DNA of 64,000 nt from Cellulomonas sp. (lineage in GTDB: Bacteria; Actinomycetota; Actinomycetes; Actinomycetales; Cellulomonadaceae). Positions 27,769 to 36,929 of this stretch are shown in pieces. A model generated the notes under the pieces. The model saw only the letters and a program-made list of their open reading frames with translations, made no database searches and was not told the DNA's origin. The translations under genes and the position numbers were made by a program. The number at the start of each line of letters is the position of its first letter. Position 1 is the stretch's first letter. Location: positions 412,713-476,712 of the forward strand of contig NZ_JADGMY010000028.1 of assembly GCF_015234515.1 (NCBI RefSeq), written 5' to 3'.

Positions 27769-27873
27769 GTCGCTCTCCATGGGGGTTGGGGTGGCGGGCC
27801 TCGGACCGTCGGTGTGGGGTACCTCGCCGTCGGGGGAGTGCCGGGGTCGGACGTGCCGAACGTCGTCGTCGGG

Positions 27874-29502
27874 TCAGAACACGAACGTGCTCGCACGTGC
27901 GCGCAGGTCCTCGGACATCCGGGCCAGGTCGGCGACGGACGTGCTCATCTGCGCGACCACCTCGGACGAGGAGTGCGCGGAGGCGGCGACGCCGCCGATG
28001 TTCGCCGCGATCTCGCCCGAGCCGGTGGCCGCCTCGGTGACGCTGCGCGACATCTCGTTCGTCGTGGCGGTCTGCTCCTCGACCGCGGACGCGATGCTCG
28101 TCTGGAAGTCGTTGATCCGGGCGATGGTGCCGCTGATCCGGCCGATCGAGTCGACCGCACCGGAGGTGTCGGTCTGGATGGCCTCGACGCGGCGCGCGAT
28201 GTCCTCGGTGGCCTTCGCGGTCTGCTGCGCGAGCTCCTTGACCTCGCTGGCGACGACGGCGAAGCCCTTGCCCGCCTCCCCGGCGCGCGCGGCCTCGATG
28301 GTCGCGTTGAGGGCGAGCAGGTTGGTCTGCTCGGCGATCTGCGTGATGAGCTTGACGACGTTGCCGATCTCCGCGCTGGAGGACCCCAGGCGCTGCACCG
28401 TGTCGTTCGCGCCCGCCGCCTCGCTGGTGGCCTCCTCGGCCACCCTCGCGGCCGCGGCCGCGTTCTGCGCGATCTCGCGGATGGACGAACCCATCTGCTC
28501 GGTGCCCGCGGCCACCGCCTGCACGTTGCGGCTCACCTGCTCGGCGGCGGCCGCGACCGTGCCGGCCTGCGCGCTCGTCGCCTCCGAGCCGGACGCGACC
28601 TGGTCGGAGGCCGCGGCGAGCTCCTCGGCGGCGGCCGCGACCGAGCCGGACGCCTCGACGACCCCGGCGAGGGTGGCACGCACGGACTCCTGGGCGGCCG
28701 CGAGCTGGACGGCCATGCGCCCGACCTCGTCCCGGTGGTCGACGTGCGGGACGCGCGTGAAGTCGCCGGCGGCCATCGCCTGGACCGACCGCTGCACCTC
28801 GAGCACCGAGGCGCGCACCGTGCGGGCCATGAGCACGGCGACGACGACCGCGCAGAGCAGGACGAGCCCGGTGACGGCGGACAGGTAGCGCCCGGCCTCG
28901 GCGGCCTCGGCGTCGGCGTCGGCCGCCGCCTGCTCCATCCGCGCGGTGATCTCGTCTCCGAACGCGTCGAGGTGCACGAGGTACGCCTCGATCATCGGGC
29001 CGCTCACCCCGCTCTCGACGTCCTGGAAGGCGGCGCGGTCGTCCGAGCGGGCGGCCGGGAGGAGCTTGAGGTCACGGACCTCGGCCCACTCCCGGTAGCC
29101 CTTCCAGAACTTCCGCCAGCTCTCGCTCTCCTCGGCGAACGGCGTGACGTTGAGGACGGCGGCGGCCGCCGACAGCTCGGCGTCGTTCGCGGCCTGCTCG
29201 TCCAGCCAGCGCTGCTGGTCGCCCACGTTGTCGGTGGCCGCGACCTGTGCGACGACGAGCCGGGCCGTCAGCTGTCCCTGGTAGACCACGGCCCGCGGCT
29301 CGGCGACGGTGGTCTGCAGCTCGGCCAGCTCGGAGGTGAGCCCGCCGACGACGCGCATCTCCGCGACGGCGTACACCGCTCCCCCGAGGCACACGGTGCC
29401 GAGCAGCGCGACGACGAGCAGGATCTTCGTCTGGATCGACCGGTCGCGGAACCGGCCCACGAGACCGCGGCGACCCGGACGCGCGGCGGTCGACCGCCCC
29501 AT
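27874..29502 (-). CDS. Methyl-accepting chemotaxis protein 2
   Basis: This 542-residue receptor has TM1 (about 25-45), a sensor domain rich in Trp (WLDEQ, SWRKFWKGYREWAEV), TM2 (about 190-212), HAMP and the signalling tip [20 protein letters not shown]. The sensor is unrelated to that of MCP 1 although the signalling halves are close, so ligand range should differ. ATG 29502 has AGGA seven bases upstream. An in-frame ATG at 29583 overlapping the cheW stop is a possible alternative that would add 27 basic residues. Confidence 0.92.
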   Translation of the reverse strand: MGRSTAARPGRRGLVGRFRDRSIQTKILLVVALLGTVCLGGAVYAVAEMRVVGGLTSELAELQTTVAEPRAVVYQGQLTARLVVAQVAATDNVGDQQRWLDEQAANDAELSAAAAVLNVTPFAEESESWRKFWKGYREWAEVRDLKLLPAARSDDRAAFQDVESGVSGPMIEAYLVHLDAFGDEITARMEQAAADADAEAAEAGRYLSAVTGLVLLCAVVVAVLMARTVRASVLEVQRSVQAMAAGDFTRVPHVDHRDEVGRMAVQLAAAQESVRATLAGVVEASGSVAAAAEELAAASDQVASGSEATSAQAGTVAAAAEQVSRNVQAVAAGTEQMGSSIREIAQNAAAAARVAEEATSEAAGANDTVQRLGSSSAEIGNVVKLITQIAEQTNLLALNATIEAARAGEAGKGFAVVASEVKELAQQTAKATEDIARRVEAIQTDTSGAVDSIGRISGTIARINDFQTSIASAVEEQTATTNEMSRSVTEAATGSGEIAANIGGVAASAHSSSEVVAQMSTSVADLARMSEDLRARASTFVF

Positions 29503-29507
29503 CGCGT

Positions 29508-29574
29508 GTCCTGCCCCGTCGAGGGACGCGCGGGCGCGAGGTGCCCCGCGCGGCCGGCGGACGCGGGGCAGGAC
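29508..29574 (-). other. Inverted repeat masking the MCP 2 ribosome site
   Basis: Perfect 11-nt arms GTCCTGCCCCG (29508-29518) and CGGGGCAGGAC (29564-29574) flank a 45-nt GC-rich loop between cheW and MCP 2. In the message the arm nearest the start contains the GGCAGGA ribosome site, so pairing would hide it. Confidence 0.55.
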
Positions 29575-29579
29575 GCGGC

Positions 29580-29993
29580 TCATCCGGCGACCGCCGCGTC
29601 GACGTCGAGGACGAGCAGCAGCCGGTCCTCGAGCTTGTGGGCGCCGCGCACGAGCGCGCGCAGTGCGGGGTCGAGGGTCGCGGGCGGCTCCTCGAACGAG
29701 TCGGGGCCGGCGTCGACGACGTCGCCGACGGCGTCGACGAGCAGGCTCACCGGCTCCCCGTCCACGTGGACGACGATCATCATCGGCTCCTGCTCCCCGC
29801 GCGGCGGCAGGCCGAGCCGCGTGCGCAGGTCGAGCGCGAGGACCACCTGCCCGCGCAGGTTGACGAGGCCCGCGACGTCCGTGGGCGCCAGCGGCACCCG
29901 GGTGCGCGGACGCGCCGTGAGCGCCTCCTGGACGCGCAGCACGTCGATGCCGTAGGTGGCCTCGTCGAGCGTGAAGGTGACGTACCTGCTCAT
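29580..29993 (-). CDS. cheW: Chemotaxis coupling protein CheW
   Basis: This 137-residue adaptor links MCP tips to CheA. It shows the CheW fold pattern: FTLDEATYGIDVLRVQEAL, the receptor-binding VAGLVNLRGQVVLALDLR, and VSLLVDAVGDVVD. The start overlaps the cheA stop by ATGA. Length is normal for the family. Confidence 0.95.
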   Translation of the reverse strand: MSRYVTFTLDEATYGIDVLRVQEALTARPRTRVPLAPTDVAGLVNLRGQVVLALDLRTRLGLPPRGEQEPMMIVVHVDGEPVSLLVDAVGDVVDAGPDSFEEPPATLDPALRALVRGAHKLEDRLLLVLDVDAAVAG

Positions 29994-32206
29994 GCCTCTG
30001 CTCCTGCCGGCTCCGCCGCGTCGACGGCGTCGAGGAAGCCCGGGTCGGCGGCGAGCACCGCCGTGCGCACGTCGAGCAGCTCGACGACGTGCTCCCCGAT
30101 GACGGTCGAGCCGACGAGGCCCCGGTCGCTCACGTCGGCGTGCCGGTCCTCGACGTCGTCGACGATGTCGAGGACCTGGTGGACGACGATCCCCGCCGAC
30201 CTGCCGCCGCGGGAGAGGACGACGACGAGCATGTCCTCGACCGGGTCGCCCGGGTCGGCGCCGAGCACGTCGTCCAGACGCGCGAGCGGCAGGATGACGC
30301 CGCGTCGCCGGACGACCTCCCGCCCTCCGACGCGCTCGACCTGGTCGGCGCGCAGGTGCTCGAGGCGGGTGACCTCGTCGGTCGGGAGGGCCACGCGCCG
30401 CCCGTCGCCCGTCGTGACGACGAGGACGGGACGGCTGGCGGCGGCCTCCGCCGTGACGTCCGCCGCCGGGGCGGTGACCTCCACGTCCCCGACCATCGCC
30501 CGCCGGGCGACGGCCTGGACGTCGACGATGAGGCACACCCGGCCGTCCCCGAGCACCGCCGCGCCGGCGTAGAGACCGATCGCGGTGAGGCGTGCGGACA
30601 GCGCCTTGACGACGATCTCCTCGGTGTGGAGCACCCGGTCGACGACGAGCCCGAAGCGGTGCTCGTGCGCCTGCACGACCGCGACGACCGCGTCCTGGGC
30701 GGCGTCCCACGAGCCGGTGCCGAGCACCTCGGAGAGGCCGACGAGCGGCAGCAGCTCGCCGCGCAGCCGGTAGACGCGTGCGCCGTGCACGTGCTCGACG
30801 GCGAGCGCGCCACGGCCCTCGCCGAGGGCGACGAGCTCGAGCAGGTCGACCTGCGGCAGCGCGTAGACGTCACCGTCGCACTCGACGGTGAGCGCCGGCA
30901 TGATCGCCAGCGTCAGCGGGATCCGCAGGCGCCAGACGGTGCCCTCGCCGACCTGGGACTCGACGTCCACGGTGCCGCCGACGCCCTCGATCTTCGTGCG
31001 CACCACGTCCATGCCGACGCCCCGGCCGGACACGTTCGTCACGGCCTGCGCGGTGGAGAAGCCCGGCAGGAAGACGAGGTGCAGCAGCTCGGCCGGGGTG
31101 GCGGCGGCGACCTGCTCGGCGGTCCGCAGCCCGCGCTCGACAGCCTTCGCCCCGACGACGGCCGGGTCGATGCCCGCGCCGTCGTCCGCGACCTCGACGA
31201 CGACCTGGCCGCCACTGTGGAAGGCGCGCATGGACAGCCGCCCCGTGGCGGGCTTGCCCGCGGCGACCCGCGACGCGGGCGGCTCGATGCCGTGGTCGAC
31301 GGCGTTGCGCACGAGGTGCGTGAGCGGGTCCTTGACCGCCTCGAGGACGCTGCGGTCCACCTCGGTCTCCCCGCCGGACATCTCGAGCTGGACCTCGCGC
31401 CCGCACGTCGAGGCGAGGTCGCGCACGACGCGCGGCATCTTCGACCACAGGTGCTCGATGGGCTGCATGCGCGTGCGCATGACGCCCTCCTGCAGCTCAC
31501 CGGCGACCAGGTCGAGCTGCTGGGCCGTGCGGGACAGGTCGAGGTCCTCGAGGTCGGCGGCGAGCCGGGTGATGCGGTTGCGCGCGAGGACGAGCTCACC
31601 GACCTGGCGCATGAGCCCGTCGAGGAGGTCGACGTCGACGCGGATCGCGGTCTCCGCGGCGCGCACCTGGGCGCCGGGCTCCTCGGCGGCCTCGACCCCG
31701 GCCTCGGCGCCGGCCTCGGGCGACGGGTGGGGCGTCGGTACGGCCGGGGCGGGTGGGACGACGGCGGGCTCGACCGGCACCGTGGCGGTCGCGGGCACGT
31801 CCTGCGTCTCGGTGGCGGGCGCGGCGGCGAGGACCCCCTCGAGCGCGGCGACGACGTCGTCGATCGGCACGTCGCCCTCGGTGCCGTCGCGGTCGACGGC
31901 GGCGAGCACGGACCGGACACGGTCGACCATGGCGAGCAGCACGTCGGTCGTGCGCTGGTCCATGGTCCGGCGGCCGTCGCGCAGCTCGGCGAGGAGGCTC
32001 TCACCGGCGTGCGTGAGGCGCTCGAGCCGGGCGAAGGCGAGGAAGCCGCTCGTGCCCTTGATGGTGTGGATCGTGCGGAACACGCTGCTGAGCAGCGGGC
32101 GCGAGGTCGGGTCCTTCTCGAGTGCCACGAGGTCCTGATCGAGCTGGTCGAGATTCTCCAGCGACTCCATCAGGAACTCGCGGACGATCTCGTCGACGTC
32201 GTCCAC
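29990..32206 (-). CDS. cheA: Chemotaxis histidine kinase CheA with two C-terminal CheW-like domains
   Basis: Domain order over about 738 residues: HPt with the phospho-accepting His in FRTIHTIKGTSGFLAF (near residue 47), a Pro-rich linker, dimerisation helix pair (LLDGLMRQVGELVLARNRI), ATPase core (HLVRNAVDHGIEPP, DDGAGIDP, GRGVGMDVVRTKIEGVGG), then a CheW-like domain (about 405-540) and a second one (about 560-720). No clear P2 CheY-binding domain fits the linker. GTG 32206 has GGAGG at good spacing; the track's GTG 32212 lies almost on the ribosome site. First gene of the chemotaxis operon. Confidence 0.95.
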   Translation of the reverse strand: MDDVDEIVREFLMESLENLDQLDQDLVALEKDPTSRPLLSSVFRTIHTIKGTSGFLAFARLERLTHAGESLLAELRDGRRTMDQRTTDVLLAMVDRVRSVLAAVDRDGTEGDVPIDDVVAALEGVLAAAPATETQDVPATATVPVEPAVVPPAPAVPTPHPSPEAGAEAGVEAAEEPGAQVRAAETAIRVDVDLLDGLMRQVGELVLARNRITRLAADLEDLDLSRTAQQLDLVAGELQEGVMRTRMQPIEHLWSKMPRVVRDLASTCGREVQLEMSGGETEVDRSVLEAVKDPLTHLVRNAVDHGIEPPASRVAAGKPATGRLSMRAFHSGGQVVVEVADDGAGIDPAVVGAKAVERGLRTAEQVAAATPAELLHLVFLPGFSTAQAVTNVSGRGVGMDVVRTKIEGVGGTVDVESQVGEGTVWRLRIPLTLAIMPALTVECDGDVYALPQVDLLELVALGEGRGALAVEHVHGARVYRLRGELLPLVGLSEVLGTGSWDAAQDAVVAVVQAHEHRFGLVVDRVLHTEEIVVKALSARLTAIGLYAGAAVLGDGRVCLIVDVQAVARRAMVGDVEVTAPAADVTAEAAASRPVLVVTTGDGRRVALPTDEVTRLEHLRADQVERVGGREVVRRRGVILPLARLDDVLGADPGDPVEDMLVVVLSRGGRSAGIVVHQVLDIVDDVEDRHADVSDRGLVGSTVIGEHVVELLDVRTAVLAADPGFLDAVDAAEPAGAEA

Positions 32207-32246
32207 GTCCACCTCCCCCGCCGGGCCACGCGCGCCGGCAGGTGCC

Positions 32247-32273
32247 TGATCGGCACGGCGGTGGGAGGACTGA
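32247..32273 (-). promoter_or_regulatory. Candidate FliA promoter of the cheA operon
   Basis: On the minus strand TCAG (32270-32273) is followed after 15 bases by GCCGATCA (32247-32254). This matches the FliA/WhiG pattern (TAAA-N15-GCCGATAA in E. coli) and six further sites in the window. It predicts a leader of about 35 nt before cheA. Confidence 0.65.
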
Positions 32274-32286
32274 GACGTCGGTGGGC

Positions 32287-32574
32287 TCAGCCCTGCGCGG
32301 GTGCGCCCTGCCCACCTGCCGCGTCGGGGGCGGCGGCCCCGTGGCCGGACCGCGGGACCAGGTCACGCAGGGCGGCGACGGCGTCGTCGTCGGCCTGCAC
32401 GGCGGTGACGTTCTCGACGCGCACCGCGTCGAGCACCTCCGCACGGTGGACGCGCACGTGGCGGGGAGCGTCGATGCCCAGCCGGACGCCGTCGGACCGC
32501 ACCTCGAGGACGGTGACGACGATGTCGTCCCCGATGACGAGGCTCTCTCCGACACGACGGGTGAGCACGAGCAT
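32287..32574 (-). CDS. csrA: Carbon storage regulator CsrA
   Basis: This 95-residue RNA-binding translational repressor begins MLVLTRRVGESLVIGDDI and continues VTVLEVRSDGVRLGIDAP and RHVRVHRAEVL, the complete CsrA dimer core. A C-terminal extension of about 35 residues (GHGAAAPDAAGGQGAPAQG) is unusual. In Gram-positive flagellates CsrA represses flagellin translation and is antagonised by FliW, which is also encoded here. It lies between flhF-like and cheA; whether it is transcribed with the flhA group is not clear. Confidence 0.95.
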   Translation of the reverse strand: MLVLTRRVGESLVIGDDIVVTVLEVRSDGVRLGIDAPRHVRVHRAEVLDAVRVENVTAVQADDDAVAALRDLVPRSGHGAAAPDAAGGQGAPAQG

Positions 32575-32621
32575 GCGGCGACACTACCTCCCGTCCGGCA
32601 CGACGCCGGCGACGGCCCGGC

Positions 32622-33749
32622 TCAGCCCAGCGCCTGCTCGAGCTCCTGGCCGAGAGCCGCGGCCCACACCAGGCGCGACGCCGGGACGCCGTCGACCCAG
32701 GCCACGGGCAGGCCGGGCTCGAGCACCGTGCCCGGCGCCGCGGTCTCGAGCAGACCGTGCACGGCCAGCGCGTCGACGCGGTGCCGGACGCCGACGGCGG
32801 CGACCCACGCGGCGACGTCGGCCGGCTTGGTCCGGGCGTCCGTCACGGCCCACACCTGGTCCGGTGCGAGCTGCGCGAGCGCCTGCGCGGCGAGCGTGCG
32901 GTCGTGCGGCTTCGGTCCGACCCGCAGCGCGACGACCTGCGGCGCACGGGCGTCGCGCGGGAACGGGACGACCGCCGCGGCGTCGAGCTCGTGCACGCGC
33001 TCGTCCGGGAGCGCCCAGCGCACCGCGAGGCTGCGGACCACGGCCCGTGGCCCGTCGCCCTCGCCGGCGACGACGAGCAGCTCACCGGCGCCGCGCGGCG
33101 CCGGGGGCGGCTGCGGCAACCGCCGCAGGACGGCGGCGAGCGTCACCGGGCCCGGCCCGAGCAGGCGGTCGGGCACGCCCATGCGGACGAGCTCGGCCCG
33201 CAGCGTCGGGGGTTCGGGGCTGCGCACGGTCGCCGCCGCCGCGTCCGCCGGCGCCGCGGTGGCCGGCGCCGCGGTGGCCCGCGCTGCGGTGGCCGGCGCG
33301 GGCGGGACGGGGTGCGTCGCGGCCCGCGCGACGTCGGCCCGGGCGGGCACGACGACGTCCGGCACCGGCAGCCCGACGAGCGACCTCACCTGGTCGAGCA
33401 CCACCGCGAACTGCTCCGAGCTCGTCGACACCTGGGTGCTCCCCCCACCCGCGTCCGGGGAGCGGGCCGGACCGTCCGCGGCGTCCGCGGCGTCGAGCAG
33501 CGCGTCGAGGTCGCCGTCCGGCGCCGGTGCGGGTGCGGGTGGGTGGTGGGCGAACGCCCGGGGCGGGGGCGCCGCCTCGTCCGGCACGTCGACCATCATC
33601 TCGAAGTGCTCCGTGGTGAAGAAGCCCGCGAACCCGCCGGAGCGCACCCGCTCGGCGCTGACGATGCGCGCCGTGGGGCCGAACTGCTCGCGCACGGTGG
33701 CGACGAGCTCGGTGAGGTCGGTGCCCTCAAGCAGCAATCGCGTGGTCAC
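32622..33749 (-). CDS. FlhF-like protein without a recognisable GTPase site
   Basis: The 375-residue protein starts like FlhF: GPTARIVSAERVRSGGFAGF, FTTEHFEMMVDVPD. A long Pro/Ala linker (about residues 60-190) follows. The C-terminal half keeps the spacing of an SRP-type domain (ELLVVAGEGDGPRAVVRSLA) but the P-loop GxxGxGKTT, and the DTAG and TKxD motifs of active FlhF, are missing. It sits right after flhA, the usual flhF position, overlapping it by 23 bp at GTG 33749. It probably still helps flagellar placement or assembly, but not by GTP hydrolysis. No flhG partner follows. Confidence 0.75.
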   Translation of the reverse strand: MTTRLLLEGTDLTELVATVREQFGPTARIVSAERVRSGGFAGFFTTEHFEMMVDVPDEAAPPPRAFAHHPPAPAPAPDGDLDALLDAADAADGPARSPDAGGGSTQVSTSSEQFAVVLDQVRSLVGLPVPDVVVPARADVARAATHPVPPAPATAARATAAPATAAPADAAAATVRSPEPPTLRAELVRMGVPDRLLGPGPVTLAAVLRRLPQPPPAPRGAGELLVVAGEGDGPRAVVRSLAVRWALPDERVHELDAAAVVPFPRDARAPQVVALRVGPKPHDRTLAAQALAQLAPDQVWAVTDARTKPADVAAWVAAVGVRHRVDALAVHGLLETAAPGTVLEPGLPVAWVDGVPASRLVWAAALGQELEQALG

Positions 33750-35781
33750 CGTTCACCACCCCGACGGTGTCGACGCGCACCCCGGCCGCCGTGACCTCGG
33801 GGTACGAGAGCACGGTGAGCCGGGTGTCCGCGAGCGCGACGAGCCGGCGCAGCGCGGGGCGGATGGCCGGGGAGCAGACGAGCACGGCGCCGCGACCCTC
33901 GGCCTCCGCCCGTGCCACCACGGTGCGGACCTGCGTGAGCACCGCGTCGAGACGCTGGGGGTCGACGACGAGCTGGGTGCCCTGGTCGCCGGGCCGCAGC
34001 CCTTCGGCGAGCTGGTGCTCGAGGACCGGTTCGAGCGTGACGACGCGCAGCGCACCGTCCTGGACGTACGGTCCGGCGAGCGCCGGCCCGAGCGCGGCGC
34101 GGGCCGCCTCGACGAGCCCCTCGGGGTCGGTCGAGACGCGGGCGCGCAGCGTGAGGGCCTCGTAGACCCGCCCGAGGTCGCGGATGGCGACGCGCTCGGC
34201 GAGCAGCCCCTGCAGGACGCGCTGCACCTCCCCGAGGGAGAGCAGGGACGGCACGAGCTCCTCGACGACCGACGGGTTGACCTGCTTGAGCCCGTCGGTG
34301 AGCAGCCGGACGTCCTCACGCCCGAGCAGCCGCGCGGCGTGCTCGTGGACGAGCGCCGACAGGTGCGTGACGAGCACCGACACCCGGTCGACGACGGTCG
34401 CGCCGGCGATCTCCGCCGGGTGGCGCAGCTCGGCGGGGATCCACTTGCCCGGCAGGCCGAAGACCGGCTCGTTGACCGGCTGGCCGGGCAGCGCGGCGAG
34501 GTCGTCCCCGAGCGCGAGGAGCCGCCCGGCGGGCGCCTGCCCGCGACCCACCTCGACGCCCGCGACCCGCACGACGTACGTCGACGGCGGCAGGTCGACG
34601 GAGTCCCGCGTCCGCACCGGCGGCACGACGATGCCGAGGTCCATCGCGACCTTGCGGCGCAGCGCCCGCACGCGGGCGAGCAGGTCCTGGTCGGGGCCGG
34701 TGCCGACGAGGTCGACGAGGTCGGGCGCGAGGAGGATCTCGAGGGTGTGCACCCGCATCTGCTCGATGAGCTGGTCGGGGGTGTCGGTGGCCGGCGGCGC
34801 GACGCCCGCAGCGGGCACGGCGGCGGCCCGCGCCTCGGCCTTCTGCTCCGCGCCGACGCGCTGGGCCGCGACGAGCATGAGCGCACCGACGAGGAGGAAC
34901 GGCACCTTCGGCATGCCGGGCAGCAGCGCGAGCACCACGGCGGCGCCGCCGGCGACGGTGAGCGCGGTGCGCGACTGCGTGAGCTGGGTCGCCGCCGCCG
35001 TGCCCATGTCACCCTCGGCGGTGGCCCGGGTGACGACGATGCCGGTGGCCACCGACAGCAGCAGCGCGGGGATCTGCGTGACCAGGCCGTCGCCGATCGT
35101 GAGCAGGGAGAACCGCTCGATCGACTCCCCCGCGGACATGCCCATCTCGAGCATCCCGATGGCGAAGCCGCCGACGAGGTTGATGAGCGTGATGACGATG
35201 CCCGCGATGGCGTCGCCCTTGACGAACTTCGAGCCACCGTCCATCGCGCCGTAGAAGTCGGCCTCGGCGGAGATCTCGGCCCGGCGGCGACGGGCCTGGT
35301 CCTCGTCGATGAGGCCGGAGTTGAGGTCGGCGTCGATCGCCATCTGCTTGCCGGGCATCGCGTCGAGGGTGAACCGGGCGCCCACCTCGGCGACGCGGCC
35401 GGCGCCGCTGGTGATGACGACGAACTGGATGACGACGAGGATGAGGAAGATGACGAGCCCGATGACGAGCGAGCCGCCGACGACGAAGTGGCCGAACGCG
35501 TCGATGACCTCCCCGGCGTAGCCGTCGCGCAGCACGAGCCGGGTGCTCGCGACGTTGATCCCCAGCCGGAACAGCGTGAGCACGAGGATGAGCGAGGGGA
35601 ACACCGAGAAGTCGAGTGGCTTGCGCACGTACATGCTCGTCAGCAGCACGACGAGCGAGCCGGTGATGTTGACGACGATGAGCACGTCGAGCAGCTGCGG
35701 CGGCAGCGGGACGACGAGCAGCAGGACGATGCCGACGACCCCGACGGGCACCGCGAGGTGGGCGACGGAACGGCTCTTCAC
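33727..35781 (-). CDS. flhA: Flagellar export gate protein FlhA
   Basis: This 684-residue component of the flagellar type III export gate has eight membrane segments in the first 300 residues and the FHIPEP-family motif region KPLDFSVFPSLILVLTLFRL (quoted in part) with GKQMAIDADLNSG and FYGAMDGGSKFVKGDAIAG. The large cytoplasmic domain, which docks export substrates, fills the rest. GTG 35781 has AGGAG upstream, 2 bp after flhB. Confidence 0.97.
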   Translation of the reverse strand: MKSRSVAHLAVPVGVVGIVLLLVVPLPPQLLDVLIVVNITGSLVVLLTSMYVRKPLDFSVFPSLILVLTLFRLGINVASTRLVLRDGYAGEVIDAFGHFVVGGSLVIGLVIFLILVVIQFVVITSGAGRVAEVGARFTLDAMPGKQMAIDADLNSGLIDEDQARRRRAEISAEADFYGAMDGGSKFVKGDAIAGIVITLINLVGGFAIGMLEMGMSAGESIERFSLLTIGDGLVTQIPALLLSVATGIVVTRATAEGDMGTAAATQLTQSRTALTVAGGAAVVLALLPGMPKVPFLLVGALMLVAAQRVGAEQKAEARAAAVPAAGVAPPATDTPDQLIEQMRVHTLEILLAPDLVDLVGTGPDQDLLARVRALRRKVAMDLGIVVPPVRTRDSVDLPPSTYVVRVAGVEVGRGQAPAGRLLALGDDLAALPGQPVNEPVFGLPGKWIPAELRHPAEIAGATVVDRVSVLVTHLSALVHEHAARLLGREDVRLLTDGLKQVNPSVVEELVPSLLSLGEVQRVLQGLLAERVAIRDLGRVYEALTLRARVSTDPEGLVEAARAALGPALAGPYVQDGALRVVTLEPVLEHQLAEGLRPGDQGTQLVVDPQRLDAVLTQVRTVVARAEAEGRGAVLVCSPAIRPALRRLVALADTRLTVLSYPEVTAAGVRVDTVGVVNGDHAIAA

Positions 35782-35783
35782 GG

Positions 35784-36929
35784 TCAGCTCCTGGTGGCGC
35801 CGGCACGCGGCCGGCGAGGTCGGGACGGGGTACCGGCCGGCAGGGCCGGACCGGTGGGAAGACGGTGGTGGCCGGCGCTCGCACCGCGGCGGCGCAGCGC
35901 CATGACGAACGCGAGGACGCGCGCGACGGCGGTGAAGAGGTGCTCGGGGATCTCCTGGCCGACGTCGCAGGCGCCGTGCAGGGCGCGTGCCAGCGGCACG
36001 TCCTCGACGAGCGGCACGCGGTGCTCGGCCGCGAGCTCGCGGATGCGGGCGGCCACGGCGCCGGCGCCCTTGGCGACGACGCGGGGCGCGCCGGAGCCGG
36101 GCTCGTACCGCAGCGCGACGGCGACGTGCGTGGGGTTGACGAGGACGACGTCGGCGCCCGCGACCTCGGCCATCATCCGGTTGCGGCTCATGCGGGCCTG
36201 CCGGGAGCGGATCGCGCCCTTGACCAGCGGGTCACCCTCGGTGCGCTTGTTGTCCTCCTTGAGCTCCTGCTTCGTCATCCGCGTCGACTTGCGGTTGCGC
36301 CGCATGACGACGACGAGGTCGAGGACGGCGAAGCCGATGCCGGCGGCGATGCCGCCGCGCAGGAGGGTGGACGTGCCGTCGCCGGCGGCGGACAGCAGCG
36401 CGGACAGCGTGAGGTGCCCCGAGGCCATGAGGGTCGGCACCATGGCCTGCACGCCGGCGTAGAGCACGCCGGCGACGGCGAGGGTCTTGAGGAAGGTCTT
36501 CGTGCCCTGCCACAGGGCCTGCGGCCCGACGAACCGCTTGGCGGCGGCGGCAGGCTTGAGGTGGTCGAAGCGCGGCTTCATGCTGCGCGCGTGGACTCCG
36601 CCCTGCGCCACCGCGACGACGACGGTGGTGAGGACGAGCACGAGGAACATCGGGGTGAGCGTCGACACGGCCGACGAGATGCCGGCGCGCAGCACCTCCA
36701 CGGCCTGGGCGGGGTCGGCGGTCACCGCGACGTGCCTCACCTGCGCCATCTGGTCGAGCGCCGCACCCTGGGCACGCTCGAGGACCCCGGGCAGCATGAC
36801 CGCCGCGGCCCCGAGCCCCACCCACGCCGACAGGTCCTGCGACCGGCCCAGCTGCCCCTTGCGGCGCACGTCCTTGAGCCGCTGCGGGGTCGCCTTCTCG
36901 CTGCGCTCGCCGCTGCCTGCGCCGCTCAC
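35784..36929 (-). CDS. flhB: Flagellar export switch protein FlhB
   Basis: This 381-residue protein starts GERSEKATPQRLKDVRRKGQ, has four membrane segments and the autocleavage site NPTHVAVALRY near residue 268, whose cleavage switches export from hook to filament substrates. The C-terminal tail after residue 355 is basic and Pro-rich and longer than usual. The GTG start overlaps the fliR stop. Confidence 0.96.
   Translation of the reverse strand: MSGAGSGERSEKATPQRLKDVRRKGQLGRSQDLSAWVGLGAAAVMLPGVLERAQGAALDQMAQVRHVAVTADPAQAVEVLRAGISSAVSTLTPMFLVLVLTTVVVAVAQGGVHARSMKPRFDHLKPAAAAKRFVGPQALWQGTKTFLKTLAVAGVLYAGVQAMVPTLMASGHLTLSALLSAAGDGTSTLLRGGIAAGIGFAVLDLVVVMRRNRKSTRMTKQELKEDNKRTEGDPLVKGAIRSRQARMSRNRMMAEVAGADVVLVNPTHVAVALRYEPGSGAPRVVAKGAGAVAARIRELAAEHRVPLVEDVPLARALHGACDVGQEIPEHLFTAVARVLAFVMALRRRGASAGHHRLPTGPALPAGTPSRPRRPRAGATRS

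Noticed and set aside
30089-36462. Giant plus-strand ORFs over cheA, flhF-like, flhA and flhB (1176 and 1446 aa)
   Set aside because: Shadows of minus-strand genes; no recognisable domain and poor amino-acid composition.
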